DNA from: Polytrichum commune
Taxonomy: Eukaryota > Streptophyta > Polytrichopsida > Polytrichales > Polytrichaceae
Direction of reading: 5' to 3'
Assembly (NCBI GenBank): GCA_950295325.1
Contig: OX485806.1
Location: 32,922,001-32,986,000 of the forward strand
DNA: 64,000 nt
Positions 36,030 to 58,600 of this stretch are shown piece after piece. Made by a program: the position numbers and the translations under genes. Positions within the stretch are counted from its first letter, which is position 1, and every line of letters starts with the position of its first letter. The notes beneath the pieces are model-generated. The model was not told the DNA's origin and searched no databases. It worked only from the letters and a program-made list of their open reading frames with translations.

Positions 36030-36730
36030 CACTAAATATTGTATTTAGTGTCACCGATTGTATTTGTCTTGCTCAACACTAAGGGCCGGTTCACAATTGT
36101 ACGGTCCGTGGAGAGCAAGGAAGTTGGACTTAAAACTTCACATGGGGTCTCAAGTCCTAAGTCTCAAGTATGACATGGATGCCTTTTTTGGCAGCATTTT
36201 TTGGAGATGAAGCTTGGGACTCATGTTAAGAGTTGGTTTGAGCAAAAAGCTAGACCCACCTCTCAACACAAGTCTTGCAAATATATTTGCATAAAATAAT
36301 TCAGATACAACTTTGATGATAATTAACTGTATTTTAATGGTTTCTTGAGGCTCAAAAGTTGGGACTTTGCCTCCATGTTGGGACTTCCTAACATGAGTGG
36401 GACTTGGGACCCCATGTGAATTGGCCCTAATTGAAAACCGCATGTGTAGTGTCATCAACACTAAATGTAAACCTAACATTATTTGTCATTCCTTGTAAGA
36501 AATTTTGGACATTATAGATTTACGATGTTGCAAGTGTTTTTTTTCAACCAAATTTCAATCATCCCTGACAATATTTCATTACGAAGATGTTAGGATTCAA
36601 AATATACCAATAGTGGGTTAACTAAAGTAAGTTAGGGTGACATTATTTGTAAAAAAATCATAGAAGTGTCATCAGAGAAGTTACCACAATGACATAAAAC
36701 ATCATATGACACTAAATGCAATATCGAATG
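36030..36730. mobile_element. CACTAAATA element interrupted by a second MITE
   Basis: The left end CACTAAATATTGTATTTAGT and the right end (reverse complement CATTCGATATTGCATTTAGT) share ATATTGNATTTAGTGTCA. Flanks are TG and TA. Without the nested insert the element is about 353 bp. The right part (36480-36720) matches 57470-57711, for example ACCACAATGACATAAAA. Confidence 0.75.
36083..36427. mobile_element. Nested 345-bp PIF/Harbinger-like (Tourist-type) MITE
   Basis: The left end GGGCCGGTTCACA and the right end (reverse complement GGGCCAATTCACA) agree at 11 of 13 positions. TAA is present on both sides (36080-36082 and 36428-36430). GGGCC-type ends with a three-base TWA target fit the PIF/Harbinger superfamily. 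Subterminal CCAAGTCCCA/GGGACTTGG words occur inside. Confidence 0.85.
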
Positions 36731-36734
36731 TATT

Positions 36735-38480
36735 GAGTATTACAAGGGAGTCATTCTGAAAGGAGTTAGTCTCTCAATAAATGTTGAGTATCATTAGTTG
36801 ACATCGACCATGAATATCTTTTAGGGGAAAAGCATTGATAAGCTCTTAATGCTCCGAAAGGAAAAGAAGTGCTTCCCAACAAGATAGGTGAGGGAAATGG
36901 ATGATTGTAGTGTGACTAAGTGGATACATGCATCCATGTTGAAGTTAAATGGTACCACATGATCAAGCACATGACCTTCATGTTTTAGCAAAAGTGACCT
37001 ATGGTAAAGCACATGTAAGTTTCATATTCTATTGGCGAGCATGTGAAACTTGCAAAGTGTGCACTTATTGTATTCCATAATTGTTATCGACGAATGCATT
37101 GCATAGTTGATGCATGCAAATGAACACATACATCTTGTTTGTGTAGGACAGAATACAACATGTACGAAGGTTGGTGAATGGAGGGATAATTAACATGGTA
37201 TGAACTCTAGCTATGAACACAACATTGCACTAAACACAACAATCACAATCTTTGAATAGAGTCTTCACACCTTCAAAATCCCTAGTTGAAGATCAAAAAC
37301 TAGAGTCCTAGACATGCATTATGCTGGACAAACTCAGTTATGCCTACACACTAGATTCTTCAACATATTTTATAGCAATGACCACCATAATTGCCCAAAG
37401 TGCCTCGCAACAACATAATTCTCCTTGCGGTTAACCATGTACCCGAAATTGTGGTACATGGTTTGTTTCGTGTACAGAAGCATATAATACTTGGAATGAT
37501 GGTTTTGCCACTCAGTGGTGAGAAAATCCAAATGCCATCGTGGCTTAAGTATATGTGATGGGAGATGCAAATCATGCCAAATCACTTATTGGTAGGATTT
37601 GGAAGGCAGCTTTTGGCGCCTAGATCTAGTTTGGAAATTTCATATTTGTTTTCAAACTCATGCGACTTTTTGGCAAGAACAAACATGTATGTAACTAAGA
37701 GCAATGCATCGATGTTCGAACGTCACAAGCTAGTGGTCGTCTTTGGTTACATACTTGATGAACTGGAAAGTGATCATGCTTGGATACATGCGTGACATAA
37801 GTTACATTCTTTTAAACATGTTAGATCAACTTGAAATTAATGCTAGTCCAAATCAAGCTCCCCGACATGACTTGAAAAAACCCCATTTGCCATGTCAAAG
37901 TTTATTGTTCACGCACAAGAATCAAGGTGGTGAGGCCCAACCAAAACCACAGATGGTGGCAGTTGCTTAAGCATTCCTCTCATACCCTCTCTTACCTCCT
38001 TTGGAGCATATAATGTGAGGGCCTATACACTACCTCCAAGGATGCACTTACCACACATGGAAGTTGTTGTATGCAAAACAACCAACTCACAGCCAAAAAA
38101 GTCATGTTGAGTCAGAGGAAAACTGTACTAAATCATATATATGTGTAATTCTTTACATTGGCAGCCTGGTTGATCTCCTTGCTGAGATCGTTGAAAAACT
38201 TTTGAAAAGTTCTGTGAACATTGGCATTGTCAAATGCATCTCATGCCACTTTGTTGTAAGCATATGCCAATTTGCTAAGAGAATTGAATTGTCAATAGAA
38301 TTGTGCAGAAGGAAATGCCAATTCATATACGAGAAAGTGGAAAACAAACATGTAGATCACTTCGGATCTAAAACCTGTACCTTAGTCTGGAGCCCACATC
38401 CTCCCCTCAATCCAAGGAGTTTGGAAGGACTCGTGCTAGTGGCAAATGACCAGTACAATAGTTGAAGGCAGATGACAAAG
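36735..38480. other. Intergenic DNA, nothing supported
   Basis: Frames here, including a 133-codon one at 38064-38465, are not protein-like enough to call. The part next to 38480 may be downstream of the POWERDRESS-like transcript. Confidence 0.4.
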
Positions 38481-38924
38481 TACTGTTTAAACAGAGAAGT
38501 CCAGGTTCAAAACCACCTTCAACCACTTTCTTTGAGAGTTTTGAGGTTGCAGGCTTAAAGTTGATAGGCCGAAATTACTAGGGTCGTACTGGTTCCAAAC
38601 ATCACTGATTTCTAACCTCTTAAGGAAATCAGGAGTCGAAAATGTACCAATTTCTATGTACTGAAAAGTGATGCAACCGGAAGCCCCAACGGACTGACAC
38701 TGTTGCGCATCAGAGAGATGATGCAGGGACAAAGAAAGTTGAGAAGTGCGAACTCTTTACTGAACATTTTTTGCAACAAAGGGCAAAATAAGAGAAGGAA
38801 TCGTGGGGAAATAATGTTACAAAGGGCATGTGCCCAGTGCCCTCAAGACATACACAAAGGGTGGAAAAAGAAAAAAAGAAAAACTCTAAGATCTCTTTCA
38901 TTTGAGAGGTCTAAGCTAAAAAGC
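38480..38924 (-). other. Likely 3' untranslated region of the POWERDRESS-like gene
   Basis: Immediately 3' of the stop on the minus strand; T-rich just after the stop, then of even composition. The polyadenylation site is not identified. Confidence 0.4.
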
Positions 38925-49219
<10,295 letters not shown>

Positions 49220-51070
49220 CTGCCTCTGTCTCGCAAATTAATCTTCTGAAAGAGAGCCCCCACATAGGTACATCTGGACCCTTACCAACATGCAGGGCCT
49301 CACTTCTGTATGTCCTTCCTTCGAAACCTTCCGCGCTTGTCCAACAACTACCCAACACAGACCCTCTCTCTGTCTCTGTTCCTCTCTATATGTTCCAATC
49401 TATCTTCACAGAGCATAACCCACTACAGTCTCCCCTGCTTTCTTTTCCTGCACCTGGATACCCTCCTCGCCTGCACACACCTCACCGCTGTTATTCTCTC
49501 TGCATACTGTACGCCACAACCGCAGAGCATGTAGTAGTATTGCAAGTCCAAACACTCCAGTCAAACAAAACGAGATCCTGCCTTACAAAATCATCATCAT
49601 GATGCAACGCACACAGATACTTGCAGAGCACAATCTTTGAGAACAGTGGGAACGAACTTCGACACAAAACTGCACATCATGCGTCCCCGGAATAGCGTAG
49701 AATGGAACGCTTTCGAGAAGAAGAAACTGCTGGGTACACAAGCCGTTGCCACACAACACATAAAACGGTTGTCTGCACTATGGCTTTGCACCTGTGCCTG
49801 TTAATGCCCCCGCAGAGCACTTCCTCAAAGATGTGGGACGTAAGCCGCAAAAGAGCAGTCTATCAAACAAATCTGAAGCCAGGCCGAAATAAAAAGCCGC
49901 GGAACGTGATGGTAATAAGGAAGACTCAAATGGGCTGCAAGCATATTTGAGGGGGTGTATGTCTGTCCTAGGCAGAGGGAACATGCATATGCTTGGCTAC
50001 CCCTGCGGTTCCAACCACCACCCAAGCAGCAAGACAAGAAGACGAGTCCAATAGCTCCTCCTCCTCACCTGTGCAAGTCAAAGAAGGCCTCCTCCTCCTC
50101 TTGTACACCATCAAGTTGCTCAGTCGTGTTACAAGCCACATCCCTCTCGCCACTCTCTCTCTCTCTCTCGCTCGCTCGCTGACTGTCTCTCTCTCTCTCC
50201 CCCCCAACAAACAGGCACACACACTCTTCTCTCTCCCTCTCCCTCCCTGAAACAAACACTAGGGCCTAGTTCCTGTACGTAGCCTGCCTACACAAAACCA
50301 CCACAACTGCCGCCCTCAGAGCGCGCATCCCGTGCACGCCGCTACACTACACGGAACACCAACCCCGATTGGCACCCGCACCCCCTACCCCGCTTCCCAA
50401 AGCTGTTGCCACCACGCCTGCCTCCCATCACGTCTCCCACTACTCTCACCCGCATGCCACCTCCATCCTCACGGCACTCTCATCTTCTCATCCTCTCATC
50501 ATCATCTCCTCCTCCTCCACACTCCCTCCCTCTTCCCCTCTCTCTCTCGTTCCCTCCCTCTCCCCCCCTCCTCTACCACCTCTAAGCACTCCTCCTCCGC
50601 CCTCCCTTCCTCCTCCACTACCACCACTTCTCCCACAACCACTACCACCCTACCCCTCCCTCCTTGCCTCGCCCCTGCCGCGCACATCGTCTCTCTCGCT
50701 CCACGGCCCGCCCCTGTGCTCCACTTGTGGCGCGCCGCGCATGCGTTGGGGATGTCAATGCCCCGCTCCCTCGCTCCCTGGCGTTCGTGTTCCGTGACGC
50801 TGGCCGTCTGGCTGCCTGTAGCGGGCCAAGGGTTTGGTAATCCCTAACCTGGAAATGGGACGACGACGAAGAAGAAGAGAGAAGAAGAAGAAGAAAGGCA
50901 GGGCTGGGCTAAGGTTAGCAGTGTAGAGAGATGGAGGGAAACTAGAGCACAGCGCAGAAAGAGAAAGGGAAAGAGAAAGAGGGCGAGAGAGAGGGAGAGG
51001 GAGAGCGAGCGCGAGCGCCTCAGACGCAGCAGAGCCACTGTAGGCTGATAATCAGGAACCCCCTCGCCCC
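49220..51070 (-). promoter_or_regulatory. Leader, probable leader intron and promoter of the POWERDRESS-like gene
   Basis: On the minus strand a CT-rich block (about 51030-50850) ends in TTTCCAG|GTTAGG at 50848. A good acceptor, CTCTCTTTCAG, at 49247-49246 lies 26 bases before the ATG. This suggests a leader exon of about 200 bases and a 1.6 kb leader intron. The interval is rich in CT/GA tracts (50150-50250, 50510-50580, 50930-51010). Transcript ends are inferred. Confidence 0.45.
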
Positions 51071-51189
51071 CCTTCCCGTCTAGGCGCGCAGTCGGTTGCA
51101 TCTCGCCCCTCCTCAACCACGCGCGCTACCACGCTTCCCCCACTTTCTTCTCACCACCGTCCTCCTGCCCTTCCCCCTTCCCTCCACGC

Positions 51190-53500
51190 CTCATCCTTAC
51201 CTCAAATATTTCATCCATCCGTCCGTCCATCCATCCGTCCCCCTTTGGACGAAATGCGCTCCTATGTCTCACCCTCCTCCCTAGGTTCCTAACCTTCAAA
51301 TGTTCCATCCAACCCACAGCATGGCTCTCGTCCTTCCACTTGGACGAAACACGCTCCTGAGTTAATGTATTCTTCTTCTCACCTTCCTCCCGCAATTCTC
51401 AATCTTCATCCAGAACCTCCAACGGTTCATCCATCCATCTTATTTCATCCTCGTACTTGGATGAGACACTCCCCGGTGTCATTATCATTCGCACCTTCCT
51501 TCCCCGTTCCTCAACCTTCATCCGACAGTCTCAAGTGTTTCATCCACCCATCCATCTTACGACTGTCACCCTTCCACTTGGATGAAACACGCTCCCCATG
51601 GCATTCTCCTCACCTTCCTTCCCCCATTCTTTAACCTTCATCCACATCCTCGAATGCTGCATGCACCCATCCATCCGTCCGTCCGTCTATCCATCCATCG
51701 TTGACTCACATCCCTCCCACTTGGATGGAACAAGCTCCCTTGTGTTGTTTTTTCCTCACCTTCCTCCCGTATTCTTAACCTTCATATGATCATATCCCAT
51801 ACAACTTGATTTGTTCCATCTATCTGTTCATCCATCCCTTCACTCAGAAGAACCACACCCCCCATGTCATTTTCCTCACCTTCCTCCCCCATTCCCAACC
51901 TTCACATAAACCAATCCATCAATTCAAATGTTTCATCCAACGTCGCCTTCCCTCTACTAAATGAAAATACACACTCCCTTATGCCATTCTCCTCCCCTTC
52001 ATCCCTCATTCCCAACTTTCATTCAAAACTAGTCCTTCGTTTCATGCAATTAGTTTTCTTCCTTTCACAATGAATATGTTCATCTATGTCATTCCCGTCA
52101 CTCTCCTACCCCATTCCCAACTTCATCCATACCCAACCATTGTTACGTCTAGTGTTTTCTCGTCTTTCGTTGGACAAAACACACTCCCTATGTTTCATCC
52201 AATGTTTGTTTCCTTTTGTAATTGGATGAAGAGAATATTCTATATTATTTTCCTCATCTTGTGCCCTCGTTTATTGGCCTTCATCCAATCTTTCTTTTCC
52301 CTACATTAGATGGAATTGGGAACTCCCTATGTTTTGCCCAATGTATTGATTCTCATTGTTGGGTGAAAGTTGATGCCTATGAATGTCATTTTCCTCACCT
52401 TCCTCCATCCTCGACCTTCATCCAAACCTAGTCTATATGTTTTGTCCAATGACTCCCTTCCCTCAACTAGATCAAACACATGTGAAATGTTTCATCCAAT
52501 ATTTTGGTTATGTTTAATAGATGAAATATGGCACGTGTCTCACTTCCTCGACTTCCTCCCATCCCCAACCTTTCTCCCACCCCCAATCTTCATCCATAAC
52601 CAATCCTTTTGTTTCATCCAATGTCTCCCTTCTCTTCACTAGACGAAGCATTCTTCCTATGTATGCCACTCTCTTCACTCGCCCTTCTCCATTACTACTC
52701 CCCATAGGAACCCAATCTTATATTTCATCCAGTGCCCCCTTCCATTTAGTGGATGAAAAGTGCTCCCTACGGCATTCTCTTCACCTTCCTCCCCCATCCC
52801 CGACCTTCTTCATTCATACCCATTCGTCTTGTTCATCCAATGGTTCATTACCCTTCATTGGATGAAACACACATTTTTCCATCTTCCTACCCCGCTCTAG
52901 TACCACTCTTCCTATGCATATCATTTGCACTTCATTCAATTGGCCTTCCACTCGTCTTCTCAACCAATTTATCGCCTCATTTTTCTAGATGAAATGTGCT
53001 CTTACATCATATTTGTGCCATCTTCATCCATCCTACATCCATGCATAGTCTTCATCCTTATACCGTCCGCCCTACATCCTAACATTCACCTTCATTTTGC
53101 CTTTCATATTTGTTATGCATTCACCCCATATTGGAAGTAGATTTGTTGCACCAAAGTAAACTCGTGTCCCTCATGAATTTGATGTTATTCATTCCTTGTG
53201 GGCTATATAATGTTTATATGCATTTTCATCTTCTTCCATGACAAGTATCACACAACTTTACCTCCTCCACCCCCTTCCCCCAACCCCACTCTCACCAAAG
53301 TCCTTTCATCACCATTCTACATTAAAGTACCAACTCTTCATTCATATTTCATCCAATGTAACCTCAAAGGGAGTGCATTCTCGTTTGTTTCATCCACGTC
53401 ACGAATCTAATGCATACACGCCCTTCAACCATACACGAATGTATATGTCATTTGTGACGGTTCCTTCCATTTTTCTAGATGAAAACAAGCTCCACGAGTT
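51190..53500. repeat. Degenerate satellite, about 100-130 bp period, hairpin-type monomers
   Basis: Monomers follow one pattern: an AACCTTCATCCA word, then TTTCATCCA(A/T), then a CCCTTCC(A/C)CTT word, then (T/A)GGATGAAACAC(G/A)CTCCC, then TT(C/T)TCCTCACCTTCCTCCC and a CCATTCCCAACC word. The GGATGAAA-type word recurs near 51247, 51344, 51449, 51580, 51724, 52171, 52309, 52751, 52859 and 52987. TTTCATCCA and TGGATGAAA inside each unit are reverse complements. The leftmost units are enriched in CATCCATCCGTCC tetramers. Stops are rare, so the long frames here are not genes. Confidence 0.8.
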
Positions 53501-53539
53501 GTTCTTTCATCCATATGTCACTCCCTCTCTTGTATCCTG

Positions 53540-54085
53540 AAACCCTAGGAATGGACGTGCTCAGTTCAAACCTCCCTCCTTATTGTTGCATTTCCCTCTC
53601 ATACATCATGGATTTTGACATTCAATTGATATGCCGTATAATTAAAGCCACACACTGACACGCATCATGTTGTCGTTGTCGTTATTATTCCAATGTCGAC
53701 TTTGTGTTATTCCATAATGTCAAATGCTACACTGATTCTATATTAGCACGCATCCTTGTTAACATCGGTGACCTCCTTACTATCACATGTACTTTGGTTG
53801 CCACAAGCGTGATATTAGGGAGGTTAGAGTGTACATGATACACTAAACTTGTTTGCATTTTCTCCTTCAATAATAGTGGTGGGACGCAACTCAAGAAGGT
53901 GCGGCGTCTAGCCCTGACCTCTAGTCTGACATCGGTGAGCCAATTGGGATCTCTTCGCATGTAGCCCACCCACATTTACTGGTGTGGACCACCAGTGAAT
54001 GACTCCTACCATCATGACCCATTTTAAACTCCAATTTGGCAAGCGAGAGCCACTAAATGTAACCAATGCTAGTAGAAACTATTCA
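53540..54085. other. Intergenic DNA, nothing recognised beyond a short shared phrase
   Basis: 53890-53925 (CTCAAGAAGGTG then GTCTAGCCCTGACC) resembles 15568-15596 and 23989-24020, a short dispersed motif. No gene. Confidence 0.4.
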
Positions 54086-54088
54086 CTG

Positions 54089-54408
54089 CATTAAGAATGA
54101 TATCCAATGTTTGATTATACTTAACATTGTCACCACCCTACCCTGCTCAATATTGATTTTCAATTCTTTGATAAGCGGTGTTAGACATAAATGTGTTGTT
54201 GCCTTCCCTACTGCCACCTCCCTTCTTGTGAAACATGGATTACGTATCCTTACTAAACCTAATTTCCAATGTGTAACTCCGACATACTACCATAGTTCAT
54301 ATTTAGTATTCGAGTTTACATTTAGTGTTACTTGCTTTCATAGGGTTATTGACATTCAGTGTATGCGTTCATATTCAATGTATCAATCACCAAATATCCT
54401 TTTATTCT
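54089..54408. mobile_element. Second copy of the 31223 element, eroded ends
   Basis: It shares GTTTGATTATA(C/T)TTAA, TGTTAGACATAAATGTG, CTTCCCTACTGCCACCTCCCT and CTTTCATAGGGTTATTGACATT with 31223-31620, in the same order. An internal piece present at 31223 (about 31362-31450) is shorter here. Confidence 0.75.
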
Positions 54409-54863
54409 AATGGCCCATACCAGTAAGTGTGGGTGGGCTAATAGTCAAAGATAAGACTTCACATTCATCCCCATCCCCATCCCCATCCCAAATGCAATGC
54501 CCATGTGAAAACGACCAATTTGCACTTACATTCAAAGTTGCTTTTACTTGTTATTAATATTGTACCAAGACCCAAAACACCCTACTAATTGACCCTAAGC
54601 TACCACGCCCTTTTAAAGGGGTGGGATTGGGGGGGGGGGTTGCATAATTGCAACCTAATTCATCAATGATCGTTATACCTAATGTTGTGCCCTTGATGTA
54701 AACCCCTTGAATGACAAAGTGAAGTATGTTAAATCAACCCAACCTTGGACTAAGACTCACCACCAACGTGCATACGAAGCTTGAAAACCGACGGTGACCC
54801 CTCTTGTGATATTCAACAAGTGGCCCCATCCGATTCCTCTTACTTATCCTAACCTCAAAACCA

Positions 54864-55300
54864 GCCCTTCATCCAAGAGCACAAAGGTTACTAGAATTCG
54901 TCACAATTTTACATCCACTGAGGGACGATATCATCCATCCGTACACGCCAGTATTTTGTTCACGAGGTGAGTGGTTATAACTCAAATTCACCGCTCAAGT
55001 AGGTGGATGACGGGTCACGTGTGATCTGGCCATTGTTTACGTGGTCCGTAACTTATTTAAGAGGTGACCCAACACCAATCCCTCATCCAGGAGAGCATTA
55101 GGGTTATCATGACTCATCCCAGTTTCACATCCATGGAGGGACGGTATCATCCATATATCCATCCTCTTTTGTTCACGAGCTGATTGGTTATGACTCATAA
55201 CCAACTCGAGTAGGTGGATGATGAGCGACACGCTCCTTTTGACTACATACACATCTAGTCCATAACTTAATTTTTTATAAAGCGACGTCACCAAGCCGCT
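54864..55300. repeat. Tandem pair, about 215 bp unit
   Basis: 54864-55077 and 55078-55300 share CATCCA(A/G)GAG, CAC(A)ATCCA, GAGGGACG(A/G)TATCATCCAT, TTTTGTTCACGAG, TGGTTAT(A/G)ACTCA and AGTAGGTGGATGA. Eroded relatives are at 14256-14625. Confidence 0.75.
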
Positions 55301-56046
55301 TCGGCATCCTTTTGCAATGGCCATAAAGATGCCACGTGGATGGATGAGAAAACCAAAACCCACCATCCCCAACTTCCATCCATGGTTCCCCGTCTAGTTT
55401 GGATGATATCTCATATGGTGGGTAGAACCGGTCTTCTCCACCCCACACCGTGGTATTATTATTAAGGGGGGCCCATCTCCGAGTCACATTACATTTGGAC
55501 ATTTCAAATATGAAAGTGGGGCCCGAACTCGGGCACTCATCTCTAAACCATTATAAGTGGACTTGAATTCCGAGGGGCTTAAATATATAATAACGGGCTA
55601 TTCAAATACGACCATTCCCGGATTCCGGTTTGCCATTCACATACTATTGCCCGTCTTCTTGCCGGATTTGGCCATGGAAAACCATCGCGGTATTCAATGG
55701 CCCCCTTGGAATATCTATATGGAGGCTTGGGGTGCAACCAAGGCCACTCCTAATAATATACTCCCCCTCCTAGCCCTATTCGTCTATTAATAACACACAT
55801 AGCCACGTGACCCCACCCAAGCCTCCCCATTGGCGTATGCGTTGCCCTTGTTTTCTACTCAACTCCGGTAACTAGGGATACACATACATGGTAAAGAAAT
55901 CTAACTTAGCCGGGGCTAGAAACCCGTGCTTTGGTGTTCACGAATACATGGGTAAAGTTCCGTGACACTTATCCGGGTTGGGGGGGGGGGGGTGAAAAAG
56001 CGTAGAAACGCTATATGTCTCATTATTATTTTTAGCATAAACCCTT
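55300..56046. other. Intergenic DNA, no gene
   Basis: It includes a G run at 55980-55992. No supported frame. Confidence 0.4.
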
Positions 56047-56058
56047 TCCTGCCATTTT

Positions 56059-56249
56059 TTATTTTTTATTTTTTTGAGACAAAAGGCCGACAGGCCAACG
56101 TTAAAGCACAGGAGGCAGTTGACCACCTTGCAAGTTTTCTGTCAAGTAGAGAGGAGATTTCACAGCCGGGATTCGAACCGCCAACCTCTTCCTTGAGATC
56201 TGGGTATCTCTCCACCATCATCCGGTAGTTTAAGGTCATCTCGGACCTC
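56059..56249 (-). mobile_element. tRNA-derived SINE with perfect 12-bp target duplication
   Basis: On the minus strand TGGTGGAGAG (about 56208-56199) fits the pol III A box and GGTTCGAATCC (about 56181-56171) is a perfect B box. The body continues to an A-rich tail of AAAAAATAAAAAAT type at 56080-56059. TCCTGCCATTTT flanks the unit on both sides (56047-56058 and 56250-56261), a perfect target duplication from L1-type retroposition. About 190 bp with no ORF; SINEs use LINE machinery in trans. Confidence 0.85.
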
Positions 56250-56261
56250 TCCTGCCATTTT

Positions 56262-56660
56262 CATTGGCACTTGGTGAAAGATAATTGGAAAGATCGAGGG
56301 TGGTTAAAAGTGCTACCCCTCTCCAACGCTCGCTCTTTAAGAGTGTCGTGGATCTCAACAATGTAAGGGTCTCGATCTAGTTTGGAAGAGAGAGTGTTAT
56401 GCTGAATAACCGACTTGCCGCTCCGCAACTTGATTGGTCATCTAATACACACTAGATCCCCCATATAGTTTACATTGGCATGTGCAATTAGGCTGGCCAA
56501 TGTTGGTTCATCAACAAACCACACTATTTTGAATTATTACTACCACATTAGCAAACATATGTAGGTTTTTCTTTTTTCTTTTTTCTTTCTACTACGGTTG
56601 TTATAAAGATGATTAGAATTAAGTACTATGTTTTGTGATTTGATTTAACCCAACGTTGTT
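56262..56660. other. Intergenic DNA, nothing recognised
   Basis: No repeats or protein-like frames that I can support. Confidence 0.4.
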
Positions 56661-56663
56661 TGC

Positions 56664-57035
56664 ATGAGCAAAGAGGCACATGTTTGCAAAGGCAACCTAA
56701 TTGCACATATTAGTGTAGACGGGATCCGAATGGAGTGGTTCAACAAGCAAGTTTTTAATGAAATCCTCTCCAATGGGTTGGGACCCGGATACTTTGAACT
56801 TCAATGGAACTTACCTTATGGTAATTGACAGGGTTACAACCTTCAATGTTGGTCCATTATCGAGCTTCCAACTTGATCACATGTTGAGATTGTGAAAGAA
56901 GACTATGGAGAGGGCAAGTTCGATCATGTGTGGAATTTTGTAAGACAACTTTCAAGGTCACTATGTAAAGTTGATGTTCTTGTCTTGCACAATCATGGCA
57001 TTTATTGTTATGATATGTTCATGGTTAGGAAATAA
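56664..57035 (+). pseudogene. Decayed 123-codon ORF with two in-frame TGA stops
   Basis: One frame runs from ATG 56664 to TAA 57033-57035, interrupted only by TGA at 56826 and 56874. The composition is protein-like (DGIRMEWFNKQVFNEILSN, LGPGYFELQWNLPYGN, then after the stops VEIVKEDYGEGKFDHVWNF). I do not recognise the family. A dead transposon gene or a dead host gene are both possible; so is chance, as no homolog is known to me. Confidence 0.4.
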
Positions 57036-57440
57036 TATTAGTTCATAAAAAGATTATTATTTTCCACGCTTAGTCTTCCTAGATACCGACTCAATATGAT
57101 GCACTCCTCATAGTACCTACAATCATACAATGTAATTTAATGATAGGGAAAAAAAAAAAACAACTTAGGAATATATTTTGGAATCATGATGCATGCATGG
57201 CCCTCGACTGTGTTTAACGTAAACATAGACTTATTCATGAGTTTTGGACAAAACAAAATTCTATATATGCACTTATATTATCAGATCCTATGTCAAAAAT
57301 GACGACAACTATTCCTAAACGTGGACTGCCTCTCTTGTTGTAACACGTGTTAGTTGCATGCACACTGTGTTGTTTGTGAAGATTACACATCTAGATGGGA
57401 GATTTGATCATATTGCTTCTCAAAGTATGTATAATTGGGA
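57036..57440. other. Intergenic DNA, nothing recognised
   Basis: AT-rich with an A run at about 57150-57161. No gene. Confidence 0.4.
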
Positions 57441-57459
57441 TTTATATAGTACTATAGAT

Positions 57460-57711
57460 TCACAATGTTCCAAATACTGTCAATTACCGAATGATTCTTT
57501 ATCCAAATTTTAATCAACCATGACAATAAATCATTATAAAATAACTAGGATATAAAGTACACCAAACTTTCGTTTTAGTGTATTGGCATGAATCTCATCC
57601 AAATTTCAATCATCCATGATAATATTTGTAAAACTACTTCTAGGAAGTGTCATTAAAAACATCACCACAATGACATAAAATACCATATGCCACCAAGTAC
57701 AATATTTAGTG
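57460..57711. mobile_element. Partial relative of the 36030 element
   Basis: It shares TCAATCATCC(A/C)TGA, TGATAATATTTGTAAAA, AGTGTCAT and ACCACAATGACATAAAA with 36540-36700, ending in CAATATTTAGTG at 57711. The left terminus is unclear. Confidence 0.6.
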
Positions 57712-58187
57712 CATTGTTTTATGTTACATACTTTATGTTTAGAACCAAAACACAATCAACCAACTAGTATCTACATGTTTGCAATTTCTACTACATGTTT
57801 GCACTTGATCTTGCTATCTATAACAAGTGAAAGTCCATTTATGATATTTGTGTCCACACGATCACTCCAAGCATGTGCGTCTCCGGGAACCGACCTAAGT
57901 CATTAAAAGTTTATGCAAATACTAGATCATTTTTCTTTTACCAACGTAGGACAATTTTATAGGACGACTATGTTGAACTCGATCCAAGCTGATGTGAAAA
58001 TACGTTTATAAGAGATGTTAACCGGATTTTCTTTACATAATTCCTTTACAACATTTTTTGTTTCTTTCCATTGTGGAGTTACCTTTGAAGTGAGTATTAG
58101 AATGTTCTTCAATTCTATAAGATAAGGAAGAGAATGGTGGGCAAGAGAGGAGTCCTCGGACGTTGCTCGACTCCAATCGAGTATTTA
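57712..58187. other. Intergenic DNA, nothing recognised
   Basis: AT-rich; no protein-like frame. Confidence 0.4.
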
Positions 58188-58600
58188 GGGCCACTTCACA
58201 CACGAGCCAAGAGCCGTGACCATGAAATTGTGAGAGCCCAAAAGAAAGTGCCCAAAAGCCGTCCTAAGACACCTCCCAAATCGTATAGTGTGGTCACAAA
58301 CCCTCAAGTGTTAGTTGTGAAGTCATATGTGACCGGGCCCTCAACCAAATGCTATTTCAATGAATTTCTATTCATGCGGATCTTCACACATGGTAAAATA
58401 GAATAAACCAACAATTGTGGACGTTCATAGTGCCATGGTCTCCCGGTTTTGTGTTAGGCCTACCTCTAAGAGGTGGTCTTTGAAGATAGTTAAAGTGATC
58501 ATGAAATATGATCCATTCGATGCCATGTTGGAATCCATGCAGACTTTACGTCCATCTTGGCATCCACATACTCCGTTGGTCCCTCAAACATAGTGTGAAT
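58188..58600 (+). mobile_element. Family C element, right end missing
   Basis: TTA (58185-58187) precedes GGGCCACTTCACACACGAGC. The sequence parallels the reverse complement of 34668-35169 through GTGTTAGGCCTACCTC and CATACTCCGTTGGTCCCTCA. It is lost near 58600, before the expected second terminus. Confidence 0.75.

Noticed and set aside
38064..38465. 133-codon frame on the + strand
   Set aside because: Cys- and Ile-rich without domain resemblance, and located in the probable downstream zone of the minus-strand gene.
50332..53540. Many long Ser/Pro/His-rich frames on the + strand
   Set aside because: They follow pyrimidine-rich leader DNA and the CATCC satellite, where stop codons are rare; no start context, splicing pattern or family resemblance supports them.
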